DNA from: Candidatus Sumerlaeota bacterium
GTDB lineage: Bacteria > Sumerlaeota > Sumerlaeia > JADFCW01
DNA: 36,693 nt
Assembly (NCBI GenBank): GCA_017161705.1
Contig: JADFCW010000025.1
Location: 1 to 36,693, forward strand
Direction: 5' to 3'
The position numbers were made by a program, and so were the translations under genes. The notes below the pieces were generated by a model that saw only the letters and a program-made list of their open reading frames with translations, was not told the origin of the DNA and did not search any database. How positions within the stretch are numbered: the stretch's first letter is position 1; every line of letters begins with the position of its first letter. This document shows, piece by piece, positions 9,948 through 19,418 of the stretch.

Positions 9948-10251
9948 CAAGCGAACGGAAATTTCCATCGGCGGGCAGGTTTTCAAGCTGCGCTGCGCCG
10001 AAGGCGAGGAGGACAAACTCCGCGAAGCCGCCGCTCTGGTGGATGCCAAAATCGCGGAGCTGGGCCGCGCCACCGGCATTGTGGATAGCCTGCGGCTGGC
10101 CCTTCTGGCTGCATTTCACTTTGCCTACGAGCAAGCCGGCCGCGAGGAGAAAAACTTTCAAAAATCTTCCGAATACAAAAAACTCCAGAAACGCTTGAAG
10201 CAGTTGGTCGAGCAGATTGATTCAGGGCTTTCTCCGGGCAAGTCCAGGTGA
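9937..10251 (+). CDS. zapA: Cell division protein ZapA-like
   Basis: MNPDKRTEISIGGQVFKLRCAEGEEDKLREAAALVDAKIAEL..., the ZapA domain pattern; start at 9937. Confidence 0.85.
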   Translation: MNPDKRTEISIGGQVFKLRCAEGEEDKLREAAALVDAKIAELGRATGIVDSLRLALLAAFHFAYEQAGREEKNFQKSSEYKKLQKRLKQLVEQIDSGLSPGKSR

Positions 10252-10260
10252 GGTGCAACC

Positions 10261-10512
10261 ATGCGGACAAGTGATGCGCCCCGACCGCCGTGGCTCGCGC
10301 TTCTCCGCGTATTATGGATAGGACTCTCAGCCTTGGCGGCGTTGTATTTGGGAGCCGAAATTCTTTGGTTCCTCGGATGGCCCATAGCCGGAGTGCACCA
10401 ATGGACCATCTCGATAGGGGGCCTAACCGTCAAAGTCTGGTGCCTGTGGGTAGTGATCCCGTTCGGCCTTGCCTCGGCGTGGGCTGCGGCCCATTGGCGG
10501 CGCAAGCAATAA
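10261..10512 (+). CDS. Small membrane protein (83 aa)
   Basis: Two hydrophobic segments; lies between zapA and recA on the same strand. Confidence 0.55.
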   Translation: MRTSDAPRPPWLALLRVLWIGLSALAALYLGAEILWFLGWPIAGVHQWTISIGGLTVKVWCLWVVIPFGLASAWAAAHWRRKQ

Positions 10513-10530
10513 GAAGGAAGGAGAGAGACC

Positions 10531-11562
10531 GTGAGTCCGGATGTGGATGACAAGCGAAAGGCGTTGGAACTGGCCCTGACCCAGATCGAGCGCAGTCACG
10601 GCAAGGGCAGCATCATGCGGTACGGGGAGAGGCCGGCTGTCGAGGGCGTGTCGGTCATTCCGTCGGGCGCGCTGTCGCTCGACTGGGCGCTGGGGGTGTG
10701 GGGCTATCCGCGCGGGCGGATTGTCGAGATTTTTGGTCCGGAAGCCTCGGGCAAAACGACCCTCGCGCTTCACGCGGTGGCCGAAGCGCAGCGACAGGGA
10801 GGGGTAGCCGCCTACATTGACGCGGAGCACGCCGTGGACCCCACCTATACAAAGAACCTCGGCGTCAATCTCGACGCTCTGCTGATCTCGCAGCCGGACA
10901 CGGGCGAACAGGCGCTGGACATTGTCGAAACGCTGGTCCGGAGCAATGCGCTCGATATTATTGTCATAGACTCAGTGGCGGCGCTCTCGCCCAAGGCGGA
11001 GATCGAGGGCGAGATGGGCGATTCGTTTGTCGGGCTTCAGGCACGGATGATGTCGCAGGCCCTGCGCAAGTTGACCGCGGCGATTAGCCGATCAGGCACG
11101 TGCACAATTTTCATCAATCAAATCCGCGAGAAAATCGGCGTGATGTTCGGGCCGAGCGAGACCACGCCCGGCGGCCGCGCGCTCAAGTTTTACGCCTCCG
11201 TACGCGTGGACGTGCGACGGATCGCTTCGCTGAAAGAAGGGGAAGAAAACGTCGGCAATCGCGTGCGCGCGCGCGTGGTGAAAAACAAAATGGCCGCGCC
11301 GTTCAAGGAGGCCGAGTTCGACATTCTGTTCGGCAAGGGGATTTCGGCCGCGGGCGATCTGCTCGATCTGGCGGTCAAGCACCACATCGTGGAGAAAAGC
11401 GGCGCGTGGTTTTCTTTCGACAAGACCCGCCTTGGACAAGGCCGCGAGAACACGTGCGCGTTTCTCATCGGCAACGCCGACGTCCGCCAGGCCATCGAGA
11501 CCAAAGTCAAAGAGAAACTCGGCCATCCGAGCGTTCTGAAAAAAGCAGAAACCAAAACCTGA
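10531..11562 (+). CDS. recA: Recombinase RecA
   Basis: [87 protein letters not shown] start. Confidence 0.98.
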   Translation: MSPDVDDKRKALELALTQIERSHGKGSIMRYGERPAVEGVSVIPSGALSLDWALGVWGYPRGRIVEIFGPEASGKTTLALHAVAEAQRQGGVAAYIDAEHAVDPTYTKNLGVNLDALLISQPDTGEQALDIVETLVRSNALDIIVIDSVAALSPKAEIEGEMGDSFVGLQARMMSQALRKLTAAISRSGTCTIFINQIREKIGVMFGPSETTPGGRALKFYASVRVDVRRIASLKEGEENVGNRVRARVVKNKMAAPFKEAEFDILFGKGISAAGDLLDLAVKHHIVEKSGAWFSFDKTRLGQGRENTCAFLIGNADVRQAIETKVKEKLGHPSVLKKAETKT

Positions 11563-11563
11563 T

Positions 11564-12565
11564 TTGGCGACGCGGCCGGACTCTGGAACGGTGAAATCGC
11601 CGCCCCACCGATATCGTTCCTTCTCCTCTCACTTGCGCGAGATTTTTGGCTGCCGCGTGCATCGCGTGGCGGTGGATGCGGGCTTTACGTGCCCGACGCG
11701 CGACGGAACGCTGGGGCGCGGCGGATGTCTCTATTGCGAGGAAGCGGGATCGCGTGCGGCTTACGTCGAGCCGGCGCTGCCGATTCGCGAGCAGGTGCGG
11801 CACGGCATCGAGCATGTGCGCCGGCGGTACAAGGCCGAAAAGTTTCTGGTCTATTTTCAACCCTATACAAACACCTACGCGCCCGCCGAGCGGCTGCGCG
11901 CCCTTTATGACGAGGCGCTGGATCATCGCGATGTTGTGGGATTGATGATTGGGACCAGGCCGGATTATTTGGGGGATGCAGGCACGGAAAAAGCGACCCG
12001 CTGCCGCGCGGCCGCCCAACACACGCCCGCCCCGCTCGATCTTCTCGAAGAATATCATCGCCGAACCTATCTGTGGGTGGAATTGGGACTGCAGTCGGTC
12101 AATGACCAGACACTGCGATGGATCCGGCGAGGGCATGACTTTGCGGCGTTCGAACATGCGGCTGTTGCCGCCAGGGCGCGCGGTCTGCGGCTGTGCGCGC
12201 ATGTGATCGTGGGACTGCCGACGGACCGGCGCGAGGATCATCTGGCCGCGGCCGATGCGCTGAACCGCCTCGGTTTCGAGGGCGTGAAAATCCACTGCCT
12301 GTATGTCAGCCGCAAAGCGCCCCTGGGCGAAGTCTATGCCCGCGAGCCTTTCCCCCTGATGACGCGAGAAGAATATGTGGAGCGCGTGTGCGACATTCTG
12401 GAGCGGCTCAATCCCCGCATCGTCATTCATCGGTTGACCAGCGACGCCGACCGGCGCACGCTCATCGCGCCGCTGTGGTGTCTGGACAAAGGCGGCATCC
12501 TATCGGCTATTGATGCGGAACTAGCACGCCGCAACTCGCGGCAGGGAAGCCGGTATCGTCCATAA
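11564..12565 (+). CDS. TIGR01212/YhcC-type radical SAM protein
   Basis: VDAGFTCPTRDGTLGRGGCLYC cluster motif; FQPYTNTYAP; ELGLQSVND; GLKxHxLY-like region. TTG 11564 or GTG 11591 start. Confidence 0.9.
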   Translation: MATRPDSGTVKSPPHRYRSFSSHLREIFGCRVHRVAVDAGFTCPTRDGTLGRGGCLYCEEAGSRAAYVEPALPIREQVRHGIEHVRRRYKAEKFLVYFQPYTNTYAPAERLRALYDEALDHRDVVGLMIGTRPDYLGDAGTEKATRCRAAAQHTPAPLDLLEEYHRRTYLWVELGLQSVNDQTLRWIRRGHDFAAFEHAAVAARARGLRLCAHVIVGLPTDRREDHLAAADALNRLGFEGVKIHCLYVSRKAPLGEVYAREPFPLMTREEYVERVCDILERLNPRIVIHRLTSDADRRTLIAPLWCLDKGGILSAIDAELARRNSRQGSRYRP

Positions 12566-12676
12566 TCGGCCATGACACACGATTGGCCGTGCTACATTAT
12601 TGAGCGTGATTTTCCAGGACGTGCCGAATGATGATTTTTTGCCGGTCGCTCGAAAGCGGGAAGAGAGTGTTTCTTT

Positions 12677-12791
12677 TTTGGAGTGCGGTAGCCATGCTAC
12701 CGCTTTGATCTGGTCCGTGGTGCTGGAGGCAACGTTTGGCTGAGCCGTCTGTGACTAAAGCAAAGCGGCAGCATGGCTGCCGCAGTCCAAA
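12677..12791 (+). repeat. 115-bp palindrome-flanked element (core orientation B)
   Basis: TTTGGAGTGCGGTAGCCATGCTACCGC (arm 12685-12703)...core...GCGGCAGCATGGCTGCCGC (arm 12765-12783)AGTCCAAA. Confidence 0.9.
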
Positions 12792-12809
12792 ATAAAGGAG
12801 ATTTTACGG

Positions 12810-13067
12810 ATGAGCAGGTCGTTTGCCGTAATCGCGTGTCTATTCTGGATCATCGGACAGCGACTGGGCGCTAAAAAGTCCCGCTCCCGCTGGCCAATTT
12901 GCCGGCGCGGACAGTCGGGGCGGCTGTCTGTGGGAATTACCGGTTTCCAGCAGGCACGGCGGACAGACCTTTTGGAGAAAGACCTTGGCGAACTGGAAAT
13001 CGCCGACGGCCGGGTTGTGCTTGATTTGCCCGGCCGCGGCTTTGCCGGATTGCACTTGCTGCCGTGA
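12810..13067 (+). pseudogene. Possible C-terminal remnant of a glycoside hydrolase-like protein
   Basis: ARRTDLLEKDLGELEIADGRVVLDLPGRGFAGLHLLP resembles the DLL...DGRVxLDLPPRGxAVLxL tail of alpha-amylase/galactosidase-type enzymes; no catalytic part present. Confidence 0.3.
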
Positions 13068-13102
13068 GCCGCAGCCTGCATTGCCGCAGAAGGAGGAGAT
13101 CA

Positions 13103-13921
13103 ATGAAACGAAGACGTGTGATCCTGCCATTGCTGATCCTGTATGCGGCGGCTTTGTGCGCCGCAGGTGAAGAAAGCAAGATTCCGCGCATCGCCGTGCT
13201 CAGCTACAATATCCATCATGGCGAAGGAATGGACGGGAAGATCAATCTGCCGCGGATTGCCGGGGTCATTCGCTCGGTCGCGCCCGACCTGGCGGCCGTT
13301 CAGGAAGTGGACCGAAAAACCCAGCGCTCAGGCGGCGTGGACCAGGCCGCGACACTTGCCCGACTCACGGGAATGGAAATGGTCTTTGGCCGCACGATTG
13401 ACTACCAGGGTGGCCAATACGGCAATATGATCCTATCGCGGCTGAACATTCGCGCCTCCGCCAATCATCCGCTGCCGTTCACCCAGGGGCGCGAACCGCG
13501 AGCCGTTCTGCGCGCCGAGGTGCTGTGGCCGGACGGCGAGGCCGCACCGCTCGATCCCGAGGGCATTGTGCTTTACGCCACGCATTTTGATCACACGCCG
13601 GATTCGACCGATCGGTTGGCAGCAGCCGCAGAAATCGAAAGACTGGCAAAAGCCGACGGCGACCGTCCCGCGCTCCTGGCCGGCGATTTGAACACCACGC
13701 CCGGCAGTCCGACGTTGGCCGTCCTGACGCGCCTGTGGACCATTGCCGAAACGGGCCGGCCGCTTTTTACCACGCCGGTGAAGCGTCCCCAGCGCCAGAT
13801 TGATTTCATTCTGTATCGTCCGAAGAGCCGCTGGCGCGTGCTCGAGGTGCGTGTTCTCGACGAGGCCGAGGCATCCGATCACCGCGCCATTCTGGCCGTG
13901 CTCGAACTCCTGCCCAAATGA
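13103..13921 (+). CDS. Endonuclease/exonuclease/phosphatase (EEP) family protein, secreted
   Basis: Signal peptide, VLSYNIHHGEGMDG, AVQEVDRKTQRSGG, LAGDLNTTPGSPT, SDHRAILAVLEL; ATG 13103 after AAGGAGGAG. Confidence 0.9.
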   Translation: MKRRRVILPLLILYAAALCAAGEESKIPRIAVLSYNIHHGEGMDGKINLPRIAGVIRSVAPDLAAVQEVDRKTQRSGGVDQAATLARLTGMEMVFGRTIDYQGGQYGNMILSRLNIRASANHPLPFTQGREPRAVLRAEVLWPDGEAAPLDPEGIVLYATHFDHTPDSTDRLAAAAEIERLAKADGDRPALLAGDLNTTPGSPTLAVLTRLWTIAETGRPLFTTPVKRPQRQIDFILYRPKSRWRVLEVRVLDEAEASDHRAILAVLELLPK

Positions 13922-13972
13922 CAGAGTTTTGGAAAATCGCAGACGGCCGCGGAATTCCTTTTTACCGCTGCA

Positions 13973-14743
13973 TCAAGGCTCGGTCAGTTTGGGGGGCTGA
14001 TCGCCGTTATTGGGCGCGGCCAGAATTTGCCGCAGGCGCTTGACGTTCTCCACGACCTCGCCGTTGCGAAAGACTGTCGTGCCCATGACGAGAACTTCGG
14101 CGCCTGCGGCGGCGACCAGGCGGATGTTGGATTCATTGATGCCGCCGTCGGCCTGAATGAGGAACTGGAGTTTTTCCAGTTCGCGCAAGTGTTTCAACTC
14201 GCGAATCTTGCCCAGTGTGCGCGGCAGCAATTCCTGCCCGCCAAATCCCGGCTCGACCGTCATGATGAGCACCAGGTCCACCAGCTTGAGGACCGGCATG
14301 AGCACCCTGGTCGGTGTGCGCGGGCGGATGGACACGCCGACCCGCACGCGCTGGCGGCGCAAAAAGCGGCACAGCGCAACGGGATCCTTGCAGGCCTCGA
14401 TGTGAATGGTAACCAGCGACGAGCCGGCGGCGATGAACTCGCGCGCCAGAGGCAAAGGATTCTCCACCATCAGGTGCGTGTCATAAAACAAATCGGGCAC
14501 CGCTTGTTTGAGACAGCGAAAAACCGGCGGGCCGAGGGTCAGGTTGGGCACAAAATGGCCGTCCATGACGTCCACATGCACCCAGCGACAGCCGGCGCGC
14601 TCGACTTTCTTCAACTCGCGTTCGAGGTTGGCGAAATCGCTGGCCAGAATCGAAGGGGCAAAAGTTGCTTCGTTAAGTTTGGCCGGCAGAGTGTGGGACA
14701 ACCGCCGGCTGCGCGACTCCGGTTTGGGTATATTTTTACTCAT
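13973..14743 (-). CDS. rpe: Ribulose-phosphate 3-epimerase
   Basis: APSILASDFANLERELKKVE, WVHVDVMDGHFVPNLTLGPPV, DTHLMVENP, MTVEPGFGGQ, IQADGGINESN; start at ATG 14743. Confidence 0.95.
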   Translation of the reverse strand: MSKNIPKPESRSRRLSHTLPAKLNEATFAPSILASDFANLERELKKVERAGCRWVHVDVMDGHFVPNLTLGPPVFRCLKQAVPDLFYDTHLMVENPLPLAREFIAAGSSLVTIHIEACKDPVALCRFLRRQRVRVGVSIRPRTPTRVLMPVLKLVDLVLIMTVEPGFGGQELLPRTLGKIRELKHLRELEKLQFLIQADGGINESNIRLVAAAGAEVLVMGTTVFRNGEVVENVKRLRQILAAPNNGDQPPKLTEP

Positions 14744-15233
14744 GGCAAAACCCTGTCGGGCGATAAAATAAAAAAGATGTAAGAATGAATTGCCCGCGGC
14801 ATCGCCCCGGCATTGATCGAACAGGCAGGACGGTCTGCAAAGGGCTGTCAGACCAGGGACTGGGAACTGGCGGATGAAAGACGCGCGATGGAAACGAGGC
14901 AATATCCCACCCTGCCGAAACGACGCGTGCCGCGATACCTACCAAAGCACAGTGAAGCATTGCAAGCGGGAAGTGCAAGAAAAAATGCCCCCAGCCGATT
15001 TTTCAGACCGCTCCGGAAATCAGAAAAGGGGCTCCTCTGGCGAAAGCCATCTTCTAAAAGGAATGCCCTGCCCAACGTCCGAAAGAATTTGCGGCTGAAG
15101 CGGAAGAGGATGCGGCCGGAGTAGAAGCCGACCCCTCCACTCGGCCCCGCAAGGAGATACGCGCCAGAGCAAAGACTGTATGCGATACACGGAAATTTGA
15201 AATACAGACAAGTCGCGCTCTGCGCTTGTATGG

Positions 15234-15271
15234 AAAAAAAACGGGGCGAGAACATTTTGCGTTCTCACCCC
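15234..15271 (-). terminator. Rho-independent terminator for the 15348-18506 gene
   Basis: Minus strand: GGGGTGAGAAC-gcaaaat-GTTCTCGCCCC-GTTTTTTTT; the U-G pair forms only on the minus strand. Confidence 0.85.
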
Positions 15272-15278
15272 ACACTCG

Positions 15279-15312
15279 CCGGTCGGGCCGTCCGGGCAGG
15301 CGGCCCGACCGG
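15279..15312. other. Strong inverted repeat/hairpin next to the terminator
   Basis: CCGGTCGGGCCG-tccgggcagg-CGGCCCGACCGG, perfect 12-bp arms. Confidence 0.8.
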
Positions 15313-15347
15313 GTACATGACCACGAAAGGAGACTAGAAACACGTGG

Positions 15348-18300
15348 TCATCGGTAAAGTTCCCAATGCTGCGCACCCAAGGTGAACGGCACATAGGCCT
15401 TGATAGCCAGAATGGGCCGATTGGCCACCGTACCACTGTTCCGCGAGGTGAAATTGCACACCCCCGGCGTCCAACCCCAATGATTCGGGATCGTCGCAGT
15501 GGTATTGGACGCTTCCTGTGACAACCGCATTCCGTTGTTGCTGGAAGGGAAAGCCACCCACTTTGTGGCCATTTGCGTTACATCCCACACCAGCCAAGTA
15601 CCGATTGTGTTGGTGGTAGCATCGGCGCTGGATTCCGGCATATCTTGGTCGAGAGCTCCGCCGCGCAAGCCGCCACCCGCCCATGGCGATTCGGCTGCGC
15701 GCGCCCAATACCACGAAGCCTCGCCTTTGTTGGCATACGTGCCGTCGGCATTTGTTATGCCGCGCCCTTCACCCCAAGCCTTGTTGACTTTCGCCACATA
15801 AATCTTGTGGACCGTTCCGCTGGTATCCCCAGGAACGCCTGCGCCGATAGCGCGTCGGTTGTATTGGTGATACAACATGAGCTTGGCGCTGAACACCGTC
15901 GCGGCCGGGGAGATCAGAGCGGTGTTGAACTTGAGCAGGATGGTCTTCTGATCATCGGGCCAGTAAGAAGTGCCCCAATCGCCTTCCTCGATGGTGGCAT
16001 ACCAACCATTATTCATGCCGAATCCGTTGGCATAGCCACCTGTCCGCGACCGATACATGATAATGTGGCAGTCCTCTGTTCCATTGTAGCTTGGGTCGGG
16101 GAACCGGCCTTGCTGGAAAGTGGTCACCAGGTAGGCCTGCGCTATATTGACGTCTCCGACGTTGAACTGGAAGCTGTTGGTCTGATCCGCGACCACGCCC
16201 GTGCCCCAGATCGCCGGAGCGATCTCGTCCACGCTGGGCGGGGTCAGCTGGTAGGTCAGCGTCGTGTCGGCCGAGAAGTTCGCCAGCGTCCACGTGATCG
16301 TCGTGCCGTTGATCGCGCCACCATGGCTGGCCGACGCCACCGTCCAGCCGGCCGGAGCCACCTCGCGGACCGTAACCACCGCCGGCGCACCGCCGCCGTG
16401 CTTCAGGAAAATCCGCCCCTGAATGCCCTGCGACGTGTACCGATCCGGATACAGCGGATGCGGCCCCAACACACTGCGGTTCGCATACTCCACCGAGATG
16501 CCCTGCGTCAGCACCACGTTGGTGAACTCCGCCGTCACCGATGTCCGGTTGTCGTGGCTGGTCACGGCCAGACAGGCCAGAACCGGCGCCGTGGTCAACT
16601 CCGTCACCGTAACCCATCCCTGTCGGTGCGGCACCCAAACGCCACCATACATCTGCTGCGCCTGGATGATGTTGCCGCGGCGAATCAACCGAATGGGCAG
16701 CCACTGCGGCGGCGTCGTGCAAAAATCATCCTGCTGCGTACGGTCGCGGAAGGCCGAACTGCTCATGCCGCCCCATGCCGTCGGCCGCCACTGCGTGATG
16801 AAGTCGCCGTCGGCTCCGGCCGTCGCCACAAAGTAGTAGTTCCGAATGCCCGAATCTCCGTGGCACGCACCGGCCGAAAGCGAATTCCGCACCATCACCA
16901 GCGCCTTGCACCAGTTCGTCCCGTCCGTCCGATACGGATTCGCACCAAACGCCCCGTTCAACCCCGGCATACTGGTCCACTTGATGTCGGCCTTGAGAAT
17001 GAAGTTGCCCGACACCCGCTTGGCCAGAAGATGCCCGGCGTCGTTGTTGTCCCAGATGTCGTGACCCGAGGCGGTCACCGTATAAACGCCTCCGGCAAAC
17101 GAACTGCGGCCAAGAAGCGCAGGGTCGCCGGCCCGGTGCATCGGATACAACGGATCCGGCGGACGCGTGGCACTGTACGAAGTGCCAAAAATCGCCCCCG
17201 CTCCGTAGTCGCCGCGCCAGTCGAATATCCCCAGCGGCCCGTCATGCGGCCCGTAGATCATCGGGTCGCGCGTTCCCCCCGCCGCCTGTCCGGCGCCAAT
17301 GACCCGGCGAATGTCCGACTCCACCGTCCCGGTGCATACACCGTCGGCCGTCGAACCGACCGGCGGCGTTACGGTGTAGCGCAAAAATGCCACGTTCGTG
17401 GTCAGGTGGTTCATCGCACCCACATCCCAACGGATATAACTGCCCGTGTAGCCGTCGGCCGTGGTCGTCGTCAGAACCTGCGCCGACCCCAGCGTCGTGG
17501 TCGTAATGCTGATCGCCCAGCCTTTCGGCGGAAATTCCCGCACCACCGGCGACGGATGACCCGACGCGGTCGTCACCCGCACGTCCACATGGACGGGCTG
17601 ACCCGCTGTGTAGGCCAAATACTGGTTCACGATCCGATACGCCGTCGCGGCATTCGACGGCGTCGGAGGTAGCGGATACGCGAAGCCCGCGGGATTTGTA
17701 TCCCATCGAATTTCGTTCTCCAAAATGCCGCCTGCCGGTGCGGCGCCGCTGGGAGGATTGCCTGTCATAGTGCCCCGCTGGAACCGGCAACGGAACGCAT
17801 GGCCGCCGCCACCGTTGAAAATCTTCACGCACACCAGATGTTTTCCCGGCGTCAAGGTAAAGGCTGCCGAGGCGTTTTGAACGCCATTGTCATTGGAATT
17901 TACCCCGCGGCTGACATTGTTGATATAACGCTCGATCCCATCCACCAATACTTGGATGGAATCATCCGAGGCAATCCCGATGTTCACCGTCAAATCTGCA
18001 CCCGTGATATTTTCGGCATAGGCGAAAAAATAGGTCATGGTGTGGTCTAGACGAACGTTGCCCTGAAAATTTATGTCACTGTAGTTGTCGCCCTGGTCGA
18101 AAACACAATCGGGCCAGTTCATGCCGTTTCCGCCGCGGACATCAATTAGGGCTTTATTGCCTGGTGCTGAATACGTAAAGACCGTGGGGACATCCTTGCC
18201 ATTGGCAATGGTGCGCCATACGAACGAGAAACTGCCAGCAATGGTATAGTTTGTGTTCACAACCATTCCATCTGTGGGGATTATGTTTCTCTCTGTCACC

Positions 18301-18506
18301 ACGCCATCGGTCAAGTAGTCCAGACGAAGGCTGGCGTTGCCGGGGTTTGCGCCTGTGTTATCCCGGTAGTAGGGCCCCAGCACCAGCCAGTCTTGGTTGA
18401 AGCCGTATGTGTTGACGCGCGCATAGGCCGATCCGGATATAGACACACACGCGGCTATCGCTAGCAACACGGCTCCACCGGTCGTTTTTTTGCATTTTTG
18501 AATCAT
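15348..18506 (-). CDS. Large secreted multidomain protein (1052 aa): lectin/PA14-like N-terminus, two DUF11-like modules, a DUF1349-like region, a DNRLRE-like C-terminus
   Basis: Signal peptide MIQKCKKTTGGAVLLAIAACVSISGSAYA; SD GGAGAT; repeated V.R..PP.GW....I.W......T.L.Y.(V/L)TPP modules; C-terminus ...KTILLKFNTALISPAATVFSAKLMLYHQ... typical of DNRLRE domains. Confidence 0.85.
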   Translation of the reverse strand: MIQKCKKTTGGAVLLAIAACVSISGSAYARVNTYGFNQDWLVLGPYYRDNTGANPGNASLRLDYLTDGVVTERNIIPTDGMVVNTNYTIAGSFSFVWRTIANGKDVPTVFTYSAPGNKALIDVRGGNGMNWPDCVFDQGDNYSDINFQGNVRLDHTMTYFFAYAENITGADLTVNIGIASDDSIQVLVDGIERYINNVSRGVNSNDNGVQNASAAFTLTPGKHLVCVKIFNGGGGHAFRCRFQRGTMTGNPPSGAAPAGGILENEIRWDTNPAGFAYPLPPTPSNAATAYRIVNQYLAYTAGQPVHVDVRVTTASGHPSPVVREFPPKGWAISITTTTLGSAQVLTTTTADGYTGSYIRWDVGAMNHLTTNVAFLRYTVTPPVGSTADGVCTGTVESDIRRVIGAGQAAGGTRDPMIYGPHDGPLGIFDWRGDYGAGAIFGTSYSATRPPDPLYPMHRAGDPALLGRSSFAGGVYTVTASGHDIWDNNDAGHLLAKRVSGNFILKADIKWTSMPGLNGAFGANPYRTDGTNWCKALVMVRNSLSAGACHGDSGIRNYYFVATAGADGDFITQWRPTAWGGMSSSAFRDRTQQDDFCTTPPQWLPIRLIRRGNIIQAQQMYGGVWVPHRQGWVTVTELTTAPVLACLAVTSHDNRTSVTAEFTNVVLTQGISVEYANRSVLGPHPLYPDRYTSQGIQGRIFLKHGGGAPAVVTVREVAPAGWTVASASHGGAINGTTITWTLANFSADTTLTYQLTPPSVDEIAPAIWGTGVVADQTNSFQFNVGDVNIAQAYLVTTFQQGRFPDPSYNGTEDCHIIMYRSRTGGYANGFGMNNGWYATIEEGDWGTSYWPDDQKTILLKFNTALISPAATVFSAKLMLYHQYNRRAIGAGVPGDTSGTVHKIYVAKVNKAWGEGRGITNADGTYANKGEASWYWARAAESPWAGGGLRGGALDQDMPESSADATTNTIGTWLVWDVTQMATKWVAFPSSNNGMRLSQEASNTTATIPNHWGWTPGVCNFTSRNSGTVANRPILAIKAYVPFTLGAQHWELYR

Positions 18507-18539
18507 TGGAATCTCCTTTCATGTTTTGCGTTTTTGTCG

Positions 18540-18561
18540 AAGAACCGCCACCTCGGTTCTT
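18540..18561 (-). promoter_or_regulatory. 5'-UTR hairpin upstream of the 1052-aa gene
   Basis: AAGAACCG-ccacct-CGGTTCTT perfect 8-bp stem ~34 nt upstream of the ATG. Confidence 0.4.
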
Positions 18562-19418
18562 ACGTTTCGCCGGGACCAATTCTGAGCTGTGCGGTCCTCG
18601 TGCGAACTAAACTGGGATTCTTGGTTTCCTCCTTTCTTTCTGGAATGGTTAATGGCCGCGCCGCCTGCCGTGGGTAAAGGAATGCGCTGGACAACAAAGC
18701 TTGCACTCCTTTGTTTCCTCCCCCGATTGTCATTTCTCCCCCCTTTCGCGAAGAAATATGGCCGGCAGCGAGGTCAGCAAACGCCACCAACTTCATCTTC
18801 CCATCGGCGAGCGGTGGAAAAGACAAAAGTTATAGTTTTTTCGCTACATTGAAATACTTTGGGCGCCCACACTGTAGCAGGTCATGTGGGGCTGTTGCTG
18901 GAATTCTTTGATGGTCTCTGCACTGATGTCGAATCGCCTGGAATTCCGGCTATTGTCTCAGGCACCCTGCGCTTTCCTGAAGACCCACAACCTCATCCTG
19001 GCTTTTCGCGCGAAACACACACCCTAGCGCGATGTGCGGAATTGGGGATACCCATGATGCGGAGGATTGACACGAAATTCGTGATGCAGAGACACGAAGG
19101 CGAGCACTTGTTGAAAGGTCAAACGATGTTTGTCCGGATATCCCGCAATTCTTTGATATTATGTTTGTTGCGCCGACCTCCTTTCCTTCTAGGACTAGCA
19201 CATCCTGTAGGACAGGCCTCATAAATCGGTGCGAATTAAGGAGTTGCAGAGTTCGTGCGCTGTGCGAGAAGATGGGGCCAAGAAGCCGTTGGTTGCCGCT
19301 CAACGAGAAGCGGCCAGGGAAAAACTACAGACCCTGCATCTTTTTTGAATTGCCCCGCGAGGGGGGTTCTGATATGGTTTGCACACTTTTGACGGGAAGT
19401 CATGACAGGAGATCTCCA

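Noticed and set aside
12568-12592. CGGCCA...TGGCCG hairpin as a terminator after the radical SAM gene
   Set aside because: Short stem and no T-tract; too weak to call.
14813-15124. 103-aa ORF in the rpe upstream region
   Set aside because: No SD, no domain, basic low-complexity composition.
15573-17672. 699-aa plus-strand ORF
   Set aside because: Antisense to the 1052-aa secreted protein, which has a signal peptide, SD, domain patterns and a terminator; the Arg/His/Pro-rich antisense product is a GC artefact.
18711-18840. Possible c-di-GMP-type riboswitch upstream of the 1052-aa gene
   Set aside because: Only short fragments resembled the GEMM consensus; no consistent secondary structure could be drawn.
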